A DNA stretch of 64,000 bases from Saccharibacillus soli (GTDB lineage Bacteria; Bacillota; Bacilli; Paenibacillales; Paenibacillaceae), in the NCBI GenBank assembly GCA_002189105.1, contig NIOB01000003.1, positions 372,001 to 436,000 of the forward strand. Reading direction: 5' to 3'. Positions 36,051 through 45,246 of the stretch are shown here, piece by piece; within the stretch, counting starts at the first letter, position 1; each line of letters begins with the position of its first letter. A program made the position numbers and the translations under genes. The notes under the pieces were generated by a model. That model saw nothing but the letters and a program-made list of their open reading frames with translations. It was not told the origin of the DNA and did not search any database.

Positions 36051-36833
36051 CTATCGACGTGTAAACCCGCCGCCTTGCAGCGGCAGTTCGTCGTCTTTTA
36101 ACTCACCATATTGCTGCTCGGCCTGGTGACGAAGCTGCTCCGCATCGTCCTGCGGCTCGTAGCCGATCAAGTCCTTCAAGTAGCCAATATCATAATAGTT
36201 GCCCGCATTGGCTGACGTTCCATATAGACTCAGAAAATCAATCGAGGCATCCGCCTCGATGCAGCAAATGAACAGGGCAGCCAGGTCGCGCTCCGAGATC
36301 CAGATCTTCATGGCTCGCTGAGAGTCGGGAGGACGGTCACCCGGATAGTTGCCAATTCGTACATTGATGGACGAAATCCCATGCTTGTCGGCATACAGCC
36401 TGCCCAGCAGCTCGATGTAACACTTGCTCAGACCATAGAAGCTGTCCGGGCGATAGGGATCTTCAGGTTCGACCTGTTCGTCGGTCGAATAGTAGCCGGT
36501 CGCATGGTTGGAGCTGGCGAATACCACGCGGCGCACTCCACATTCCCTGGCCGCTTCATAGATATGATAGGCTCCCGTCACGTTGATCGGCAGAACCTTG
36601 CCCAGAAAATCCTCGTTATCCTCGGCCCATCCAATATGCAGCAGGGTATCGACCTGGCGAACCGCTTCGCGGACAGCCGCTGCATCGGTCATATCCAGCG
36701 CCTGAATGCCCCTTGCTTCATCCTCTTCCAGGTCGGTGGCGATAATCTCGTACTGCCCGGCCTCGCGCAGTCTATGCGTCAAACTCCAGCCGACGGTGCC
36801 CGAAGCTCCGGTAATCAGCACCTTCTTTTTCAA
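36051..36833 (-). CDS. NAD-dependent epimerase/dehydratase, uronate dehydrogenase-like
   Basis: 260 residues from TTG at 36833 (AAAGGGGG seven bases upstream; the start at 36854 would contain the ribosome site). Extended SDR fold: NAD-binding GASGTVG (about 9-15), active-site ASSNHATGYY, YGLSK catalytic pair, and RIGNYPGDRP. The order ASSNH / PDSFYGLSK / WISERDL / YGTSAN matches uronate dehydrogenases, which oxidise hexuronates to aldarolactones. It heads the operon with the zinc-ribbon protein (23-base gap) and protease, a combination that is not obviously metabolic. Substrate unproven. Confidence 0.85.
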   Translation of the reverse strand: MKKKVLITGASGTVGWSLTHRLREAGQYEIIATDLEEDEARGIQALDMTDAAAVREAVRQVDTLLHIGWAEDNEDFLGKVLPINVTGAYHIYEAARECGVRRVVFASSNHATGYYSTDEQVEPEDPYRPDSFYGLSKCYIELLGRLYADKHGISSINVRIGNYPGDRPPDSQRAMKIWISERDLAALFICCIEADASIDFLSLYGTSANAGNYYDIGYLKDLIGYEPQDDAEQLRHQAEQQYGELKDDELPLQGGGFTRR

Positions 36834-36949
36834 CAGACTGCCCCCTTTCCCCAATGAACGTCTTAGAATTAAGCTTTATTACCCACAATCAAGGGAGACA
36901 GCGACGCACCCCTGAAAGTTTATTCCCCATCCTATACGGGCTGCAGCAC

Positions 36950-36987
36950 AAAAAGCTGTCGTTTCCACCAGGAAAATGACAGCTTTT
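36950..36987 (-). terminator. Rho-independent terminator
   Basis: AAAAAGCTGTC-TTTCC pairs with GGAAA-GACAGCTTTTTT around ACCA (one bulge). On the minus strand it lies 45 bases beyond the multi-PAS kinase stop. Confidence 0.85.
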
Positions 36988-37031
36988 TTCTCTCCTATAT
37001 TCAGAGACTGTTCATTACGTCTTATTTCTCC

Positions 37032-40000
37032 TCAAACTCCCGTTCGCGCGATCCGTCTTTTCCACTTTTCAATCAGGGATTCGACTTCTGCTGCAAACAA
37101 CGGCTTGCTGATAAAGTCTTGAACGCCCGACTCCCGGCAGCGGTCGCGGCTCTCCCGATCGGCAAAGGCAGTCACGGCTACGATGACCGGCTCTCCGATT
37201 CCGGATTGCTCCCGAATACGCGCCGCGGACTCGAACCCTTCTTCCTCCGGCATCTGCATATCCATGAAGATCAGATCGTAGTGGCGATGCGCTGCCGCCT
37301 CTACCGCCTCGCGTCCGTTGGTAACGGCCTCGCAGGCGCAGCCAAAACGGGTCAACATCTCCGACAGCAGCCGACGGTTCACCGGATGATCCTCGGCAAT
37401 CAAGACGACCAGTGCGGCGGGATCAGTCATGGCTTCTCCCTGATTCTCGGGCAGCTCCGGCTGATCGGGAATCACAAATTCAGTCGATAGGCTGATCCGT
37501 TCCTCCGGCTGATCGAAGACTTCCAGCAGCTCCGGATCGGGAACACTCAGCGGCAGGGTGAAGTGGAAGTTGGAGCCTTCTCCTTCACGGCTGTGCACGC
37601 CGATAAAGCCGTTCATCAGCTCAACCAGTTTCTTGCAGATCGCCAGCCCCAATCCGGTGCCGCCATACTTGCGATTGATCGACGGATCGATCTGGGAGAA
37701 CGACTGGAACAGCAGACCCTGCTTCTCCGGCGGGATGCCGATACCTGTATCTCGCACCGCTACTTCCAGCGTCAGCGCATTCGGCTGATGGAAGAACCCC
37801 GGCTCGATCGTAATCACGACGCCGCCTTCTTCGGTGAATTTGATCGCATTGCTAATCAGATTCACCAGCACCTGACGGAACTTGGCCGGATCGCCAATCA
37901 GCACTTCCGGTACGGATGGAGCGACCTCAGCCGTCAGCATCAGCCCTTTTTCGGAAGCGCGGGACGAGAACAGATCCATCGCTTGATCCAGAACATGACG
38001 GACTCGCATCGGCTCGAGATTGAGCGTCATCTTCCCCGCTTCAATCTTGCTGAAGTCCAGAATCTCATTCAGAATGTGCATCAGATTTTCACTGCTCTGC
38101 GTGATAATATCCACATAGTAACGCTGCGACTCGTCCAGCTCCGTCTCGCCAAGCAGGGCAGCCATGCCGACCACCCCGTTCATGGGCGTGCGAAGTTCAT
38201 GGCTCATGATGGCCAGGAATTCCGACTTCGCACGATCCGCGCGTTCTGCCGATTCCTTGGCTCGGATAATCTCACGTTCGCCTGTAATATCGGTGAACAC
38301 AACAACGGCACCCTTGCGTTCGCCCTGATCGTACAGGGGCGTTACCCGGTAGGAGACCAGGAAGCTGGAGCCATCTTTACGCCAGAATATACTCTCGCTG
38401 TCCTGATGCGCCTCCCCGGTACGCAGGGCATGATTAAGCGGCGAATCATACGGATCGTATTGAATCCCATCCTGACTCGTCTGCTGAATCTGTGACAACG
38501 ATAATACGCTGAGTGCTTCATGCGGACGACAACCCAACATCTCCGCTCCAGTTGGATTGATGAACACCAATCGACCTTCAAGATCCATCCCGAAGATGCC
38601 CTCGGATACCGAATTTAGAATCAGCGTATGCTCATAACTAAGCTTCTCAATCTGTGCCAGATGCCGTTTGCGTTCGGTAATGTCACTTGCGATGCCGTAA
38701 GCTCCGACAATGCGACCATCGACGATAATCGGCGTATTGGTGACGCTAACGTCAATTCGGCTGTTGTCCTTGCGAATTAGACAGACTTCATAAGTCTGCG
38801 CTTCGCCGCGCTTGACTCCTTCAAATCCCGTATCCACACGCTTGCGATGCTCCGGCACAGCCAACTCCACGATCGGCAGGCCAATCAGTTCATCCTCCCG
38901 ATACCCCGTCAACCGCTCCTGACTGGCATTCACCGTGACGTAACGGCCTTCCAGATCATAGGCATAGACGCCCGATGGATTATAGTCAAATAACGACTTG
39001 TAACGCTGCTCACTCTCGCGGATGAGATTATCGATCGTCGCCTGCTGCGTCACGTCCTGGGTCATGCCGATGATCCGAAGCGTCTCCCCGCTGGGTCCTC
39101 GCCACAACTCGTACTGGCTGCGAATGGTCTTGACGATACGATTGCGCAGAACCACCCGGTAGGTGACTTGAGATTCCGCTTCGCCGCGCAGCATCCGTTC
39201 CGTGTAGTCGAGCAGATGGGTGCGATCCGCCGGATGGAGAACCCGCAGCAGCGATCGGGGATAGCTCTCATCCTGGAGCAGTTCACCTTCAAAAATGCGC
39301 ATGGTTTCTTCGGAATAGTGAATCCGTTCTTCGGCCAGATTCCACTCCCAGGAACCGATATGCGCGAGCCGCTGCACCTCGTCCAGAATATCTTCATACA
39401 TTTTGCGTGTGGTCACATCTCGTCCAATGCCCATCACGGTATCCGCCTCGCCGGCCTGTCCAGGCAGCATACGGAACATCATCTCAAACCAGAGATAACG
39501 TCCATCCTTATGTCGAACCTGGCGCATAAAAGTCTGGCCCTGCGCTTCCTTGGAACTGATCCCTTTTGCCGATTCTGCATCGTCGGGACGATAGAACTCC
39601 GAACGATGGCGGCCAACCATCTCCTCCGGCTCGTACCCAAGCATCACCTTAACCGAAGGGGAAGCATACAGCAGATAGCCGTCCAGCGTACTCTGTGTAA
39701 TTAGCTCTCTTGTGCTGTCGATCATCAGCTCGTATGCCTCGCTGCTCTCCATCAGACGCTGGCGACTCTTGTGTTCATTGCTCATGTCCAGCGCATGCAC
39801 CACCACGCAGCGGCCCAGATACTCTTCGTCCATATCCAATTCGGCAGCATGAAAAGAAACCCATACCGAGCTTCCGTCTCTTCGTCTGCATCGACGTTCA
39901 AATTCAAGCGGCTCATCCGGATTCTTGAGCGCCTCCATGATTCGTGCATCATCCGGTCCCGGTTCTCCTTCTCCAACCAGCAGTTCCGCGAAAGTGTGCC

Positions 40001-40157
40001 CCGTCAGATCCTCCGTACAAACCCCAAGAATTCGGCCGAATTTGGCATTTGCGTACAGCAGACGTCCATTGTCCGCGACCAGAACAGCGATGCCGACAGG
40101 AGACTGCTTATAGATCCGTTCAAAAATCTCATTGCCCCGTTCCGGCTGCTTGGTCAT
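37032..40157 (-). CDS. Cytosolic multi-PAS hybrid histidine kinase
   Basis: 1041 residues. ATG at 40157 is chosen because GAGGGG sits 7 bases upstream; an ATG 24 bases earlier lacks one. No membrane helix. Five PAS domains in tandem (recognisable by VGIAVLVADNGRLLYAN, DGYLLYASPSVKVMLGY, GSWEWNLAEERIHYS, SGVYAYDLEGRYVTVN, EGIFGMDLEGRLVFIN) are followed by HisKA (SHELRTPMNG), an ATPase domain (NLISNAIKF, GTGLGLAI) and a receiver with phosphoacceptor FMDMQMP and SKP. It should sense internal or redox/energy cues. It is divergent from the GGDEF-EAL gene. Its phosphotransfer partner is not in the window. Confidence 0.93.
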   Translation of the reverse strand: MTKQPERGNEIFERIYKQSPVGIAVLVADNGRLLYANAKFGRILGVCTEDLTGHTFAELLVGEGEPGPDDARIMEALKNPDEPLEFERRCRRRDGSSVWVSFHAAELDMDEEYLGRCVVVHALDMSNEHKSRQRLMESSEAYELMIDSTRELITQSTLDGYLLYASPSVKVMLGYEPEEMVGRHRSEFYRPDDAESAKGISSKEAQGQTFMRQVRHKDGRYLWFEMMFRMLPGQAGEADTVMGIGRDVTTRKMYEDILDEVQRLAHIGSWEWNLAEERIHYSEETMRIFEGELLQDESYPRSLLRVLHPADRTHLLDYTERMLRGEAESQVTYRVVLRNRIVKTIRSQYELWRGPSGETLRIIGMTQDVTQQATIDNLIRESEQRYKSLFDYNPSGVYAYDLEGRYVTVNASQERLTGYREDELIGLPIVELAVPEHRKRVDTGFEGVKRGEAQTYEVCLIRKDNSRIDVSVTNTPIIVDGRIVGAYGIASDITERKRHLAQIEKLSYEHTLILNSVSEGIFGMDLEGRLVFINPTGAEMLGCRPHEALSVLSLSQIQQTSQDGIQYDPYDSPLNHALRTGEAHQDSESIFWRKDGSSFLVSYRVTPLYDQGERKGAVVVFTDITGEREIIRAKESAERADRAKSEFLAIMSHELRTPMNGVVGMAALLGETELDESQRYYVDIITQSSENLMHILNEILDFSKIEAGKMTLNLEPMRVRHVLDQAMDLFSSRASEKGLMLTAEVAPSVPEVLIGDPAKFRQVLVNLISNAIKFTEEGGVVITIEPGFFHQPNALTLEVAVRDTGIGIPPEKQGLLFQSFSQIDPSINRKYGGTGLGLAICKKLVELMNGFIGVHSREGEGSNFHFTLPLSVPDPELLEVFDQPEERISLSTEFVIPDQPELPENQGEAMTDPAALVVLIAEDHPVNRRLLSEMLTRFGCACEAVTNGREAVEAAAHRHYDLIFMDMQMPEEEGFESAARIREQSGIGEPVIVAVTAFADRESRDRCRESGVQDFISKPLFAAEVESLIEKWKRRIARTGV

Positions 40158-40563
40158 CCCAATCCCCTCGTTTTGCCGCATATTCCGCTTAGGTAGTCTG
40201 GACCCTGCTTCCAGCTTCCCATAAACCCTTGTTGACCAAAGCGGTTATTTACCAATAGTATACATTTATTTTTTTCAAATCCAAAACCTTTTCTTTATCA
40301 ACTCAAACGCATGAATATACAAAAAAATCCATACGGAAGGGATACTGTGATTCCAGTTCCATAAGATTCAAGAAATTCACGATCTGCTCTACTTCCCTGC
40401 CTGCTTGACGACGATATATAAGGTAGAAAGCCCCAAGCGCTGCACCGAATTCAGACATGGAAATGGTTCTTTCGACTATTCGACTATTCGACTATTCGAC
40501 TATTCGACTATTCGACTAAATAAATACACTCCGATACTTTGTGGACAAAGCGAGTTGACTAAC
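40158..40563. other. Divergent intergenic region between kinase and cyclic-di-GMP gene
   Basis: Candidate kinase promoter on the minus strand near 40257-40284 (TTGGAT, 16 bases, TATACT). The right part contains the 8-bp tandem repeat (40473-40518). No gene seen. Confidence 0.5.
40473..40518 (+). repeat. 8-bp tandem repeat before the GGDEF-EAL gene
   Basis: CGACTATT is repeated five times (40473-40512) followed by CGACTA. It lies 46 bases before the chosen ATG. If translation began further upstream (TTG at 40405, no ribosome site), the array would encode repeats of FDYSTIRL and its copy number would shift the frame. Confidence 0.92.
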
Positions 40564-42978
40564 ATGTTCCTATTTCTTTCCCAACAACCGATTATATTTA
40601 ACCCCTACTTTGCCGCATTTGGACTGATCTGCTCGATTATCGCCTGCCTGATTATTCCATCCCTCACGGCGGGTGGCATTGATTCCCTGCGCCAACTGCT
40701 GTCGCCTCAGCGATTTTTCCATCTGCTTGTCATGAGCGTCTGTTACGGAGGAACCGTGCTATTTGGTACCTTATCCGTTCTTCCCAGAGCCGTCGAGGTA
40801 AATCAGCTGCTTGATCTGCTGCTTCCTGCCGCCGCCGGCCTGTTCATCTCTTTACTGGCCCTGCGAATGACACGTGACGGTGTAGGCTGGCGAGGCGGCG
40901 TCCATTTTGTCAGCAGCGCCGGATTTCTGACCTTGTTGATCTCTGGCTTCACTTACTTCAATATCTATTTGCTGTTTGGAGACATCAATCTGGAAGCGGA
41001 GGTCTTGCTTTTTGCGCTTGTCGGCCTGTTCGCCGCTCTCTTCCCACTGCTTCGCATTGCCCTGCTGGTTTCCCGAAGAACCGGAAAGATGTTTGAGCGT
41101 TTTCCTCTGGTCGGCCTTCTGTTTGCCGCCATCGCTGCCGCCGCTATTCCTCCGGTCATTACACTGGCAGCCATCCCATCGGAGATCGATACGCTGATTC
41201 CGGGAGATGCCGATCGCTTCTTTCCGTATCTCTCTCTGTTCGCTGTCGCTGTTGGACTGATGATTCTGACAGATCGTTATCGGGAAGAAGACGCAGATAA
41301 ACGGTATCGGGAGCTGCATGAAAAGGAAATGCACTACATGTCGCTTTTTGCCTACAATCCCGACGCTGTATTTGCCATCGATGATGGAGGCCGAATTGTC
41401 GATATGAACAGCCGGGCTCAGGAAATGCTGGCTCGCCTGCCCAAAGGCGCCGATCTGCATATGATGACGGAATGGACGACCGGTGAGCAGCAGGATCGGA
41501 TTCTTCAACATTATAGTAAAGTCATGGGCGGCCTCACCGACGAGACGGAATTGACAATCCAGATTGCCGACCGGGAACCGACGCATGTGATTCTGACTTC
41601 TCTGCCGATCCTGATTGATGGACGTTTCGCCGGCGCTTATAGTATTGCCAAGAATGTGACGGACGGCAAGAAGAATCAGGAAAAAATTCTGCATCTGGCC
41701 TATCACGACGAACTTACGGATCTGACGAACCGCAAATATGCGCTGGAGTACGTCGAAGGACTGATGAAAGCCGAAGATCCCCAGTCCTTCCATGTCTTCT
41801 TCATCGACTTTGACCGGTTCAAAAAGATCAATGAACTCTTCGGTCATGAGTTCGGCGACAAAGTGATTCACTTCTCTGCCCAGAAGCTTCAGCAGGCGCT
41901 GCCGGAAGGCACGCTGTTATCGCGCTCCAATGCCGATGGATTTATCGCGGTTCTCCCACCCGGCTTTGATCCGCTGTATACGGCGCAGCGCATAGGCGAC
42001 GAATTCTCTCTTCCCTTCCGTGTAGGCCAGCAGGCCATCAGTTTGACAATCAGTGTCGGCATCGCCTGCTTCCCGGAAGATGGGCAGGATGCGGATACGC
42101 TGTTCAAAAATGCCGATCTCGCCCGCTTTGACGCCAAGAGCCGCGGCGGAGCGCGATTTGCCTTCTACGATCATGGCCGGGCGATTGAAAATCATGAACG
42201 CCTGATTCTGGAACGCGATCTTCAGGCCGCTATTGAACACGGCGAGCTGATGCTCTTCTATCAACCCAAAATCGACATCCGAACCGGGCTGCTGGTCGGA
42301 CTTGAAGCGCTGGTTCGGTGGAAGCATCCCGATCTGGGTCTGGTTCCTCCACTCAAATTCATCTCAATTGCCGAAGAATCCGGACTGATTGTGCCGCTGG
42401 AACGCTGGGTGCTGCGCACAGCCTGTCAGCAGGCCAAGCTGTGGTTGAGCGAAGGTTATGCTCCTGTGCCTGTGGCCGTGAACATTTCGCAGATCCATCT
42501 GATCCAGTCGGATATTGTAGAAAATGTGCTGTCTACGCTTGAAGATCTGAATATGGACAGCAGCTTGTTGGAACTTGAAGTGACGGAAAGTGCGATGATG
42601 CACAATGAAGAACAGGTCATCGAGATTCTGGGGCGTTTCCAACAGGCCGGTATTGCGATTAGCCTGGACGATTTTGGTACGGGGTACAGCTCGCTGAGTT
42701 ATCTGCATCTGCTGCCCATCGATTGTCTCAAAATTGATCGATCCTTTATCAACGGCATTACGACCAATGAAAACAGCCGGGCGATCGTCGAGATGATTCT
42801 GACTATGGCCCGCCAGCTCGATCTTCGCATCGTTGCGGAAGGCATCGAATATCCTGAACAGGTTGAGCTGCTGCGTGAACTGCAATGTTTCGTCGCACAG
42901 GGATTCTACTACAGCAAACCGGTTCCGGCTTCGGAAGTCTTCGACATGGAAGCAACCGATCGGAACTTCGCGGTATAA
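40564..42978 (+). CDS. Seven-helix PAS-GGDEF-EAL protein, degenerate GGDEF, likely cyclic-di-GMP phosphodiesterase
   Basis: 804 residues from ATG 40564 (weak ribosome site). Seven hydrophobic helices occupy about 1-240, similar in layout to MHYT sensors but without the MHYT motif. A PAS domain (YNPDAVFAIDDGGRIVDMN) follows, then a GGDEF-fold domain in which the signature reads SNADGF (about 456-461), so cyclase activity is unlikely. The EAL domain is intact: LEALVRW, NIS, ELEVTES, DDFGTGYSSL, KIDRSF, AEGIE, QGFYYSKP. The enzyme should hydrolyse cyclic-di-GMP; the GGDEF part may be allosteric. It is divergent from the multi-PAS kinase and ended by a strong terminator. Confidence 0.9.
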   Translation: MFLFLSQQPIIFNPYFAAFGLICSIIACLIIPSLTAGGIDSLRQLLSPQRFFHLLVMSVCYGGTVLFGTLSVLPRAVEVNQLLDLLLPAAAGLFISLLALRMTRDGVGWRGGVHFVSSAGFLTLLISGFTYFNIYLLFGDINLEAEVLLFALVGLFAALFPLLRIALLVSRRTGKMFERFPLVGLLFAAIAAAAIPPVITLAAIPSEIDTLIPGDADRFFPYLSLFAVAVGLMILTDRYREEDADKRYRELHEKEMHYMSLFAYNPDAVFAIDDGGRIVDMNSRAQEMLARLPKGADLHMMTEWTTGEQQDRILQHYSKVMGGLTDETELTIQIADREPTHVILTSLPILIDGRFAGAYSIAKNVTDGKKNQEKILHLAYHDELTDLTNRKYALEYVEGLMKAEDPQSFHVFFIDFDRFKKINELFGHEFGDKVIHFSAQKLQQALPEGTLLSRSNADGFIAVLPPGFDPLYTAQRIGDEFSLPFRVGQQAISLTISVGIACFPEDGQDADTLFKNADLARFDAKSRGGARFAFYDHGRAIENHERLILERDLQAAIEHGELMLFYQPKIDIRTGLLVGLEALVRWKHPDLGLVPPLKFISIAEESGLIVPLERWVLRTACQQAKLWLSEGYAPVPVAVNISQIHLIQSDIVENVLSTLEDLNMDSSLLELEVTESAMMHNEEQVIEILGRFQQAGIAISLDDFGTGYSSLSYLHLLPIDCLKIDRSFINGITTNENSRAIVEMILTMARQLDLRIVAEGIEYPEQVELLRELQCFVAQGFYYSKPVPASEVFDMEATDRNFAV

Positions 42979-43031
42979 TCCTCATATACTTTTCGCGCTG
43001 CTGCCCAGAAGATACGCTGTAGATTGTATCG

Positions 43032-43073
43032 AAAAGGCCGCCCGTCGTCTTGAGACGATCCGGGCGGCCTTTT
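43032..43073 (+). terminator. Bidirectional rho-independent terminator
   Basis: AAAAGGCCGCCCG pairs with CGGGCGGCCTTTT, with an extra inner stem TCGTCT/AGACGA. It serves both the GGDEF-EAL gene and the convergent DeoR gene. Confidence 0.93.
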
Positions 43074-43129
43074 GGCTGCATCGCACACGGTTTGTTTCGA
43101 TTCAGAGAGCAGAGGATGAGCGGGAACAA

Positions 43130-43888
43130 TCAGCAGATGACTTCGACCCCATTCTGCTCCAGCCGCTCCATCCATTCCTCGGAAGGCCGTTGATCGGTCA
43201 CCAGATAATCAATCGAGGCCAGATCGAACAACTTTACGAAAGCGACCTTATCAAACTTCGTATGGTCAGCCAGCAGAACGGTTCTGCGTGCGTGGGCTAA
43301 CATTCGCCGCTTCAACTCGCTCTCCGGCTCGTTGGAATCCGTCGCTCCATATTCAGCCGACAGTCCTTTGCAGCTGAACAGAGCCGTATCAACCACATAC
43401 TTGGACACCGTATCATTCGCCACCGGGCCAACCAGCGAATTGGAGTGGGGACGCAGCGTGCCTCCCGTGGAGATGACGGTATGGCCAAGTTTGGCATATT
43501 CCGCGAAGATGATGCTGGAGTTGGTAATCAGCGTCAAGTTTTTCTTGGACATTCCCAGCTCCCGCAGCGCCTCGAATACGGTTGAACTAGGGTCAGCCAT
43601 CAGAGTATCTCCATCCGACACCAGACGTGCCAGTTTGCGGGCAATGTCATTTTTCTCCGGCAGGTTCGTCGTGTGGCGAGTCTGATAGGAGAGATCTTCG
43701 TTGGTGTGGACATTCAGCACGGCACCCCCATAGGTTCGTGTGACAATCCCCTCCTTCTCCAGCTTCTCCAGATCGCGGCGAATGGTCTCTTCCGTTACCT
43801 CAAACAACGTGCTCAAGGCGGCAACGAAGACCTTCTGATCCCGGCGTAAAAACTCGATAATCTTCTCGCGGCGTTCAAATCCCAACAT
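43130..43888 (-). CDS. DeoR-family transcriptional regulator
   Basis: 252 residues, ATG at 43888 with GAGGGG. N-terminal winged helix (REKIIEFLRRDQKVFVAALSTLF..., DLEKLEKEGIVTRTYGGAVL) and C-terminal sugar-phosphate sensor domain with the conserved SNSS/GTLR segments. Such proteins usually repress sugar or polyol operons and release DNA when a phosphorylated sugar binds. No sugar kinase or PTS gene lies beside it, so its target is not evident. Confidence 0.93.
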   Translation of the reverse strand: MLGFERREKIIEFLRRDQKVFVAALSTLFEVTEETIRRDLEKLEKEGIVTRTYGGAVLNVHTNEDLSYQTRHTTNLPEKNDIARKLARLVSDGDTLMADPSSTVFEALRELGMSKKNLTLITNSSIIFAEYAKLGHTVISTGGTLRPHSNSLVGPVANDTVSKYVVDTALFSCKGLSAEYGATDSNEPESELKRRMLAHARRTVLLADHTKFDKVAFVKLFDLASIDYLVTDQRPSEEWMERLEQNGVEVIC

Positions 43889-44117
43889 GTCTATCCCCTC
43901 GATTCTCTACATTCGCAAGCGAAATCACTTTCTGCGTTTTGGACGTGTTTCTGCATGCTTTTCTGCTTTTAAGTATAGTGGAAGATCGGGCGAGGGAAAA
44001 GAAGAAGGTTATCGACTCGGCTCGCTCCCCACTTTTTTGGCATCAAAACCGCTCCAGCTCCCTTCTAAGCGCCACCTCGATCCGTTAGCATCGCCAGCCG
44101 CCCCACAGGCAAAGCAA

Positions 44118-44144
44118 AAAGGCATGGCAGAGTTCTGCCATGCC
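44118..44144 (-). terminator. Rho-independent terminator of ppaC
   Basis: GGCATGGCA / TGCCATGCC with a six-base loop; minus-strand T run (TTTTTG) follows. It begins 42 bases after the ppaC stop. The rest of 43889-44186 shows no gene. Confidence 0.9.
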
Positions 44145-44186
44145 TTCGCCTTCCGATCTTACCCCTTCCGGTTAGCTTCTTGGCTT

Positions 44187-45116
44187 TTAAGCTTCAAAAG
44201 CTTTCGTCAGCACTGGAACGATCTGCGATTTGCGGGAAACGACGCCTTTGAGCAGCGCTTTGTTGTTCTCCAGCTTCACATCGTAAGCCCGTTCTACAGC
44301 ATCCGTCTTACTGCCGAGTGCGATGGCAACGGAATCGTTGTTGAGGATGTCCGTAATCGCCAGTACGAACAGATCGAGTCCTTTGGACGCAATTACACCG
44401 TTCAGCGCAGCTTCCAGTTCAGCCTGCTGCTCCAGCACTTCATTGACGTCAACAGCATTGATTTGAGCGATTTCGACTTTGCTTCCGCCCATCGTAAACT
44501 CTTTGGCATCGATGGAGATCAGATCCTGCGCCGTCTTGCCGCTCAGGTCTGCACCGGCTTTGAGCATGTCGAGACCGTATTGATCCAGATCCACGCCTGC
44601 AATTGCTGCCAGCTCTTTGGCAGCCGCTACGTCCTGCTCGGTGCAGGTCGGCGATTTGAACAGCAGGGAGTCAGATACGATCGCCGATACCATCAGGCCC
44701 GCGATTTCCTTGCGAATTTCAATTCCGTTCTCTTTGTAGAGCTTGTTCAGGATGGTAGCGGTGCAGCCAACCGGCTCGGCACGGTAGTACAGCGGGTGAG
44801 CCGTCTCGAAGTTGGCAATGCGGTGGTGGTCGATGACTTCCAACACATGAGCCTGCTCGATGTCCGACGCGCTCTGCTGACGTTCGTTATGGTCAACCAG
44901 AATAACGCCTTCCGACTGATCCGCTACCGTTTCGACCAGACGTGGAGCTTCCACGCCGAAGTGCTTGAGCGCGTAAGCCGTCTCACCGTTTACTTCGCCC
45001 AGGCGAACTGCTTCTGCATCTACGCCCAGCTGCTTCTTCAATTCCGCGTACGCGATCGCCGATGTAATCGTGTCCGTGTCCGGATTCTTATGACCAAAAA
45101 CCAATACCTTTGCCAT
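44187..45116 (-). CDS. ppaC: Manganese-dependent inorganic pyrophosphatase
   Basis: 309 residues; ATG at 45116 after GAGGAGG. Family II pyrophosphatase: N-terminal DHH motifs GHKNPDTD (8-15), DHNE (about 75), [13 protein letters not shown], and the C-terminal substrate motif SRKSQIVP. It hydrolyses pyrophosphate to phosphate in the cytosol, pulling biosynthetic reactions forward. Standard length without CBS insert. Single gene with its own terminator. Confidence 0.97.
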   Translation of the reverse strand: MAKVLVFGHKNPDTDTITSAIAYAELKKQLGVDAEAVRLGEVNGETAYALKHFGVEAPRLVETVADQSEGVILVDHNERQQSASDIEQAHVLEVIDHHRIANFETAHPLYYRAEPVGCTATILNKLYKENGIEIRKEIAGLMVSAIVSDSLLFKSPTCTEQDVAAAKELAAIAGVDLDQYGLDMLKAGADLSGKTAQDLISIDAKEFTMGGSKVEIAQINAVDVNEVLEQQAELEAALNGVIASKGLDLFVLAITDILNNDSVAIALGSKTDAVERAYDVKLENNKALLKGVVSRKSQIVPVLTKAFEA

Positions 45117-45246
45117 GGTTTACGCCTCCTCAAATCTATCTCCTGAATTCCGATGCTAATTATATCATTAATTCCAGAATGGAAACATCTTTTGCTTCGC
45201 CCTTTTTCAAAAAATACACTCCTGACTCGCTCCCAGGTTCATCTTT

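Noticed and set aside
40405-40563. N-terminal extension of the GGDEF-EAL protein encoded by the 8-bp repeat
   Set aside because: TTG start without ribosome site; the membrane domain begins at ATG 40564. Not fully excluded, so reported as a phase-variation question.
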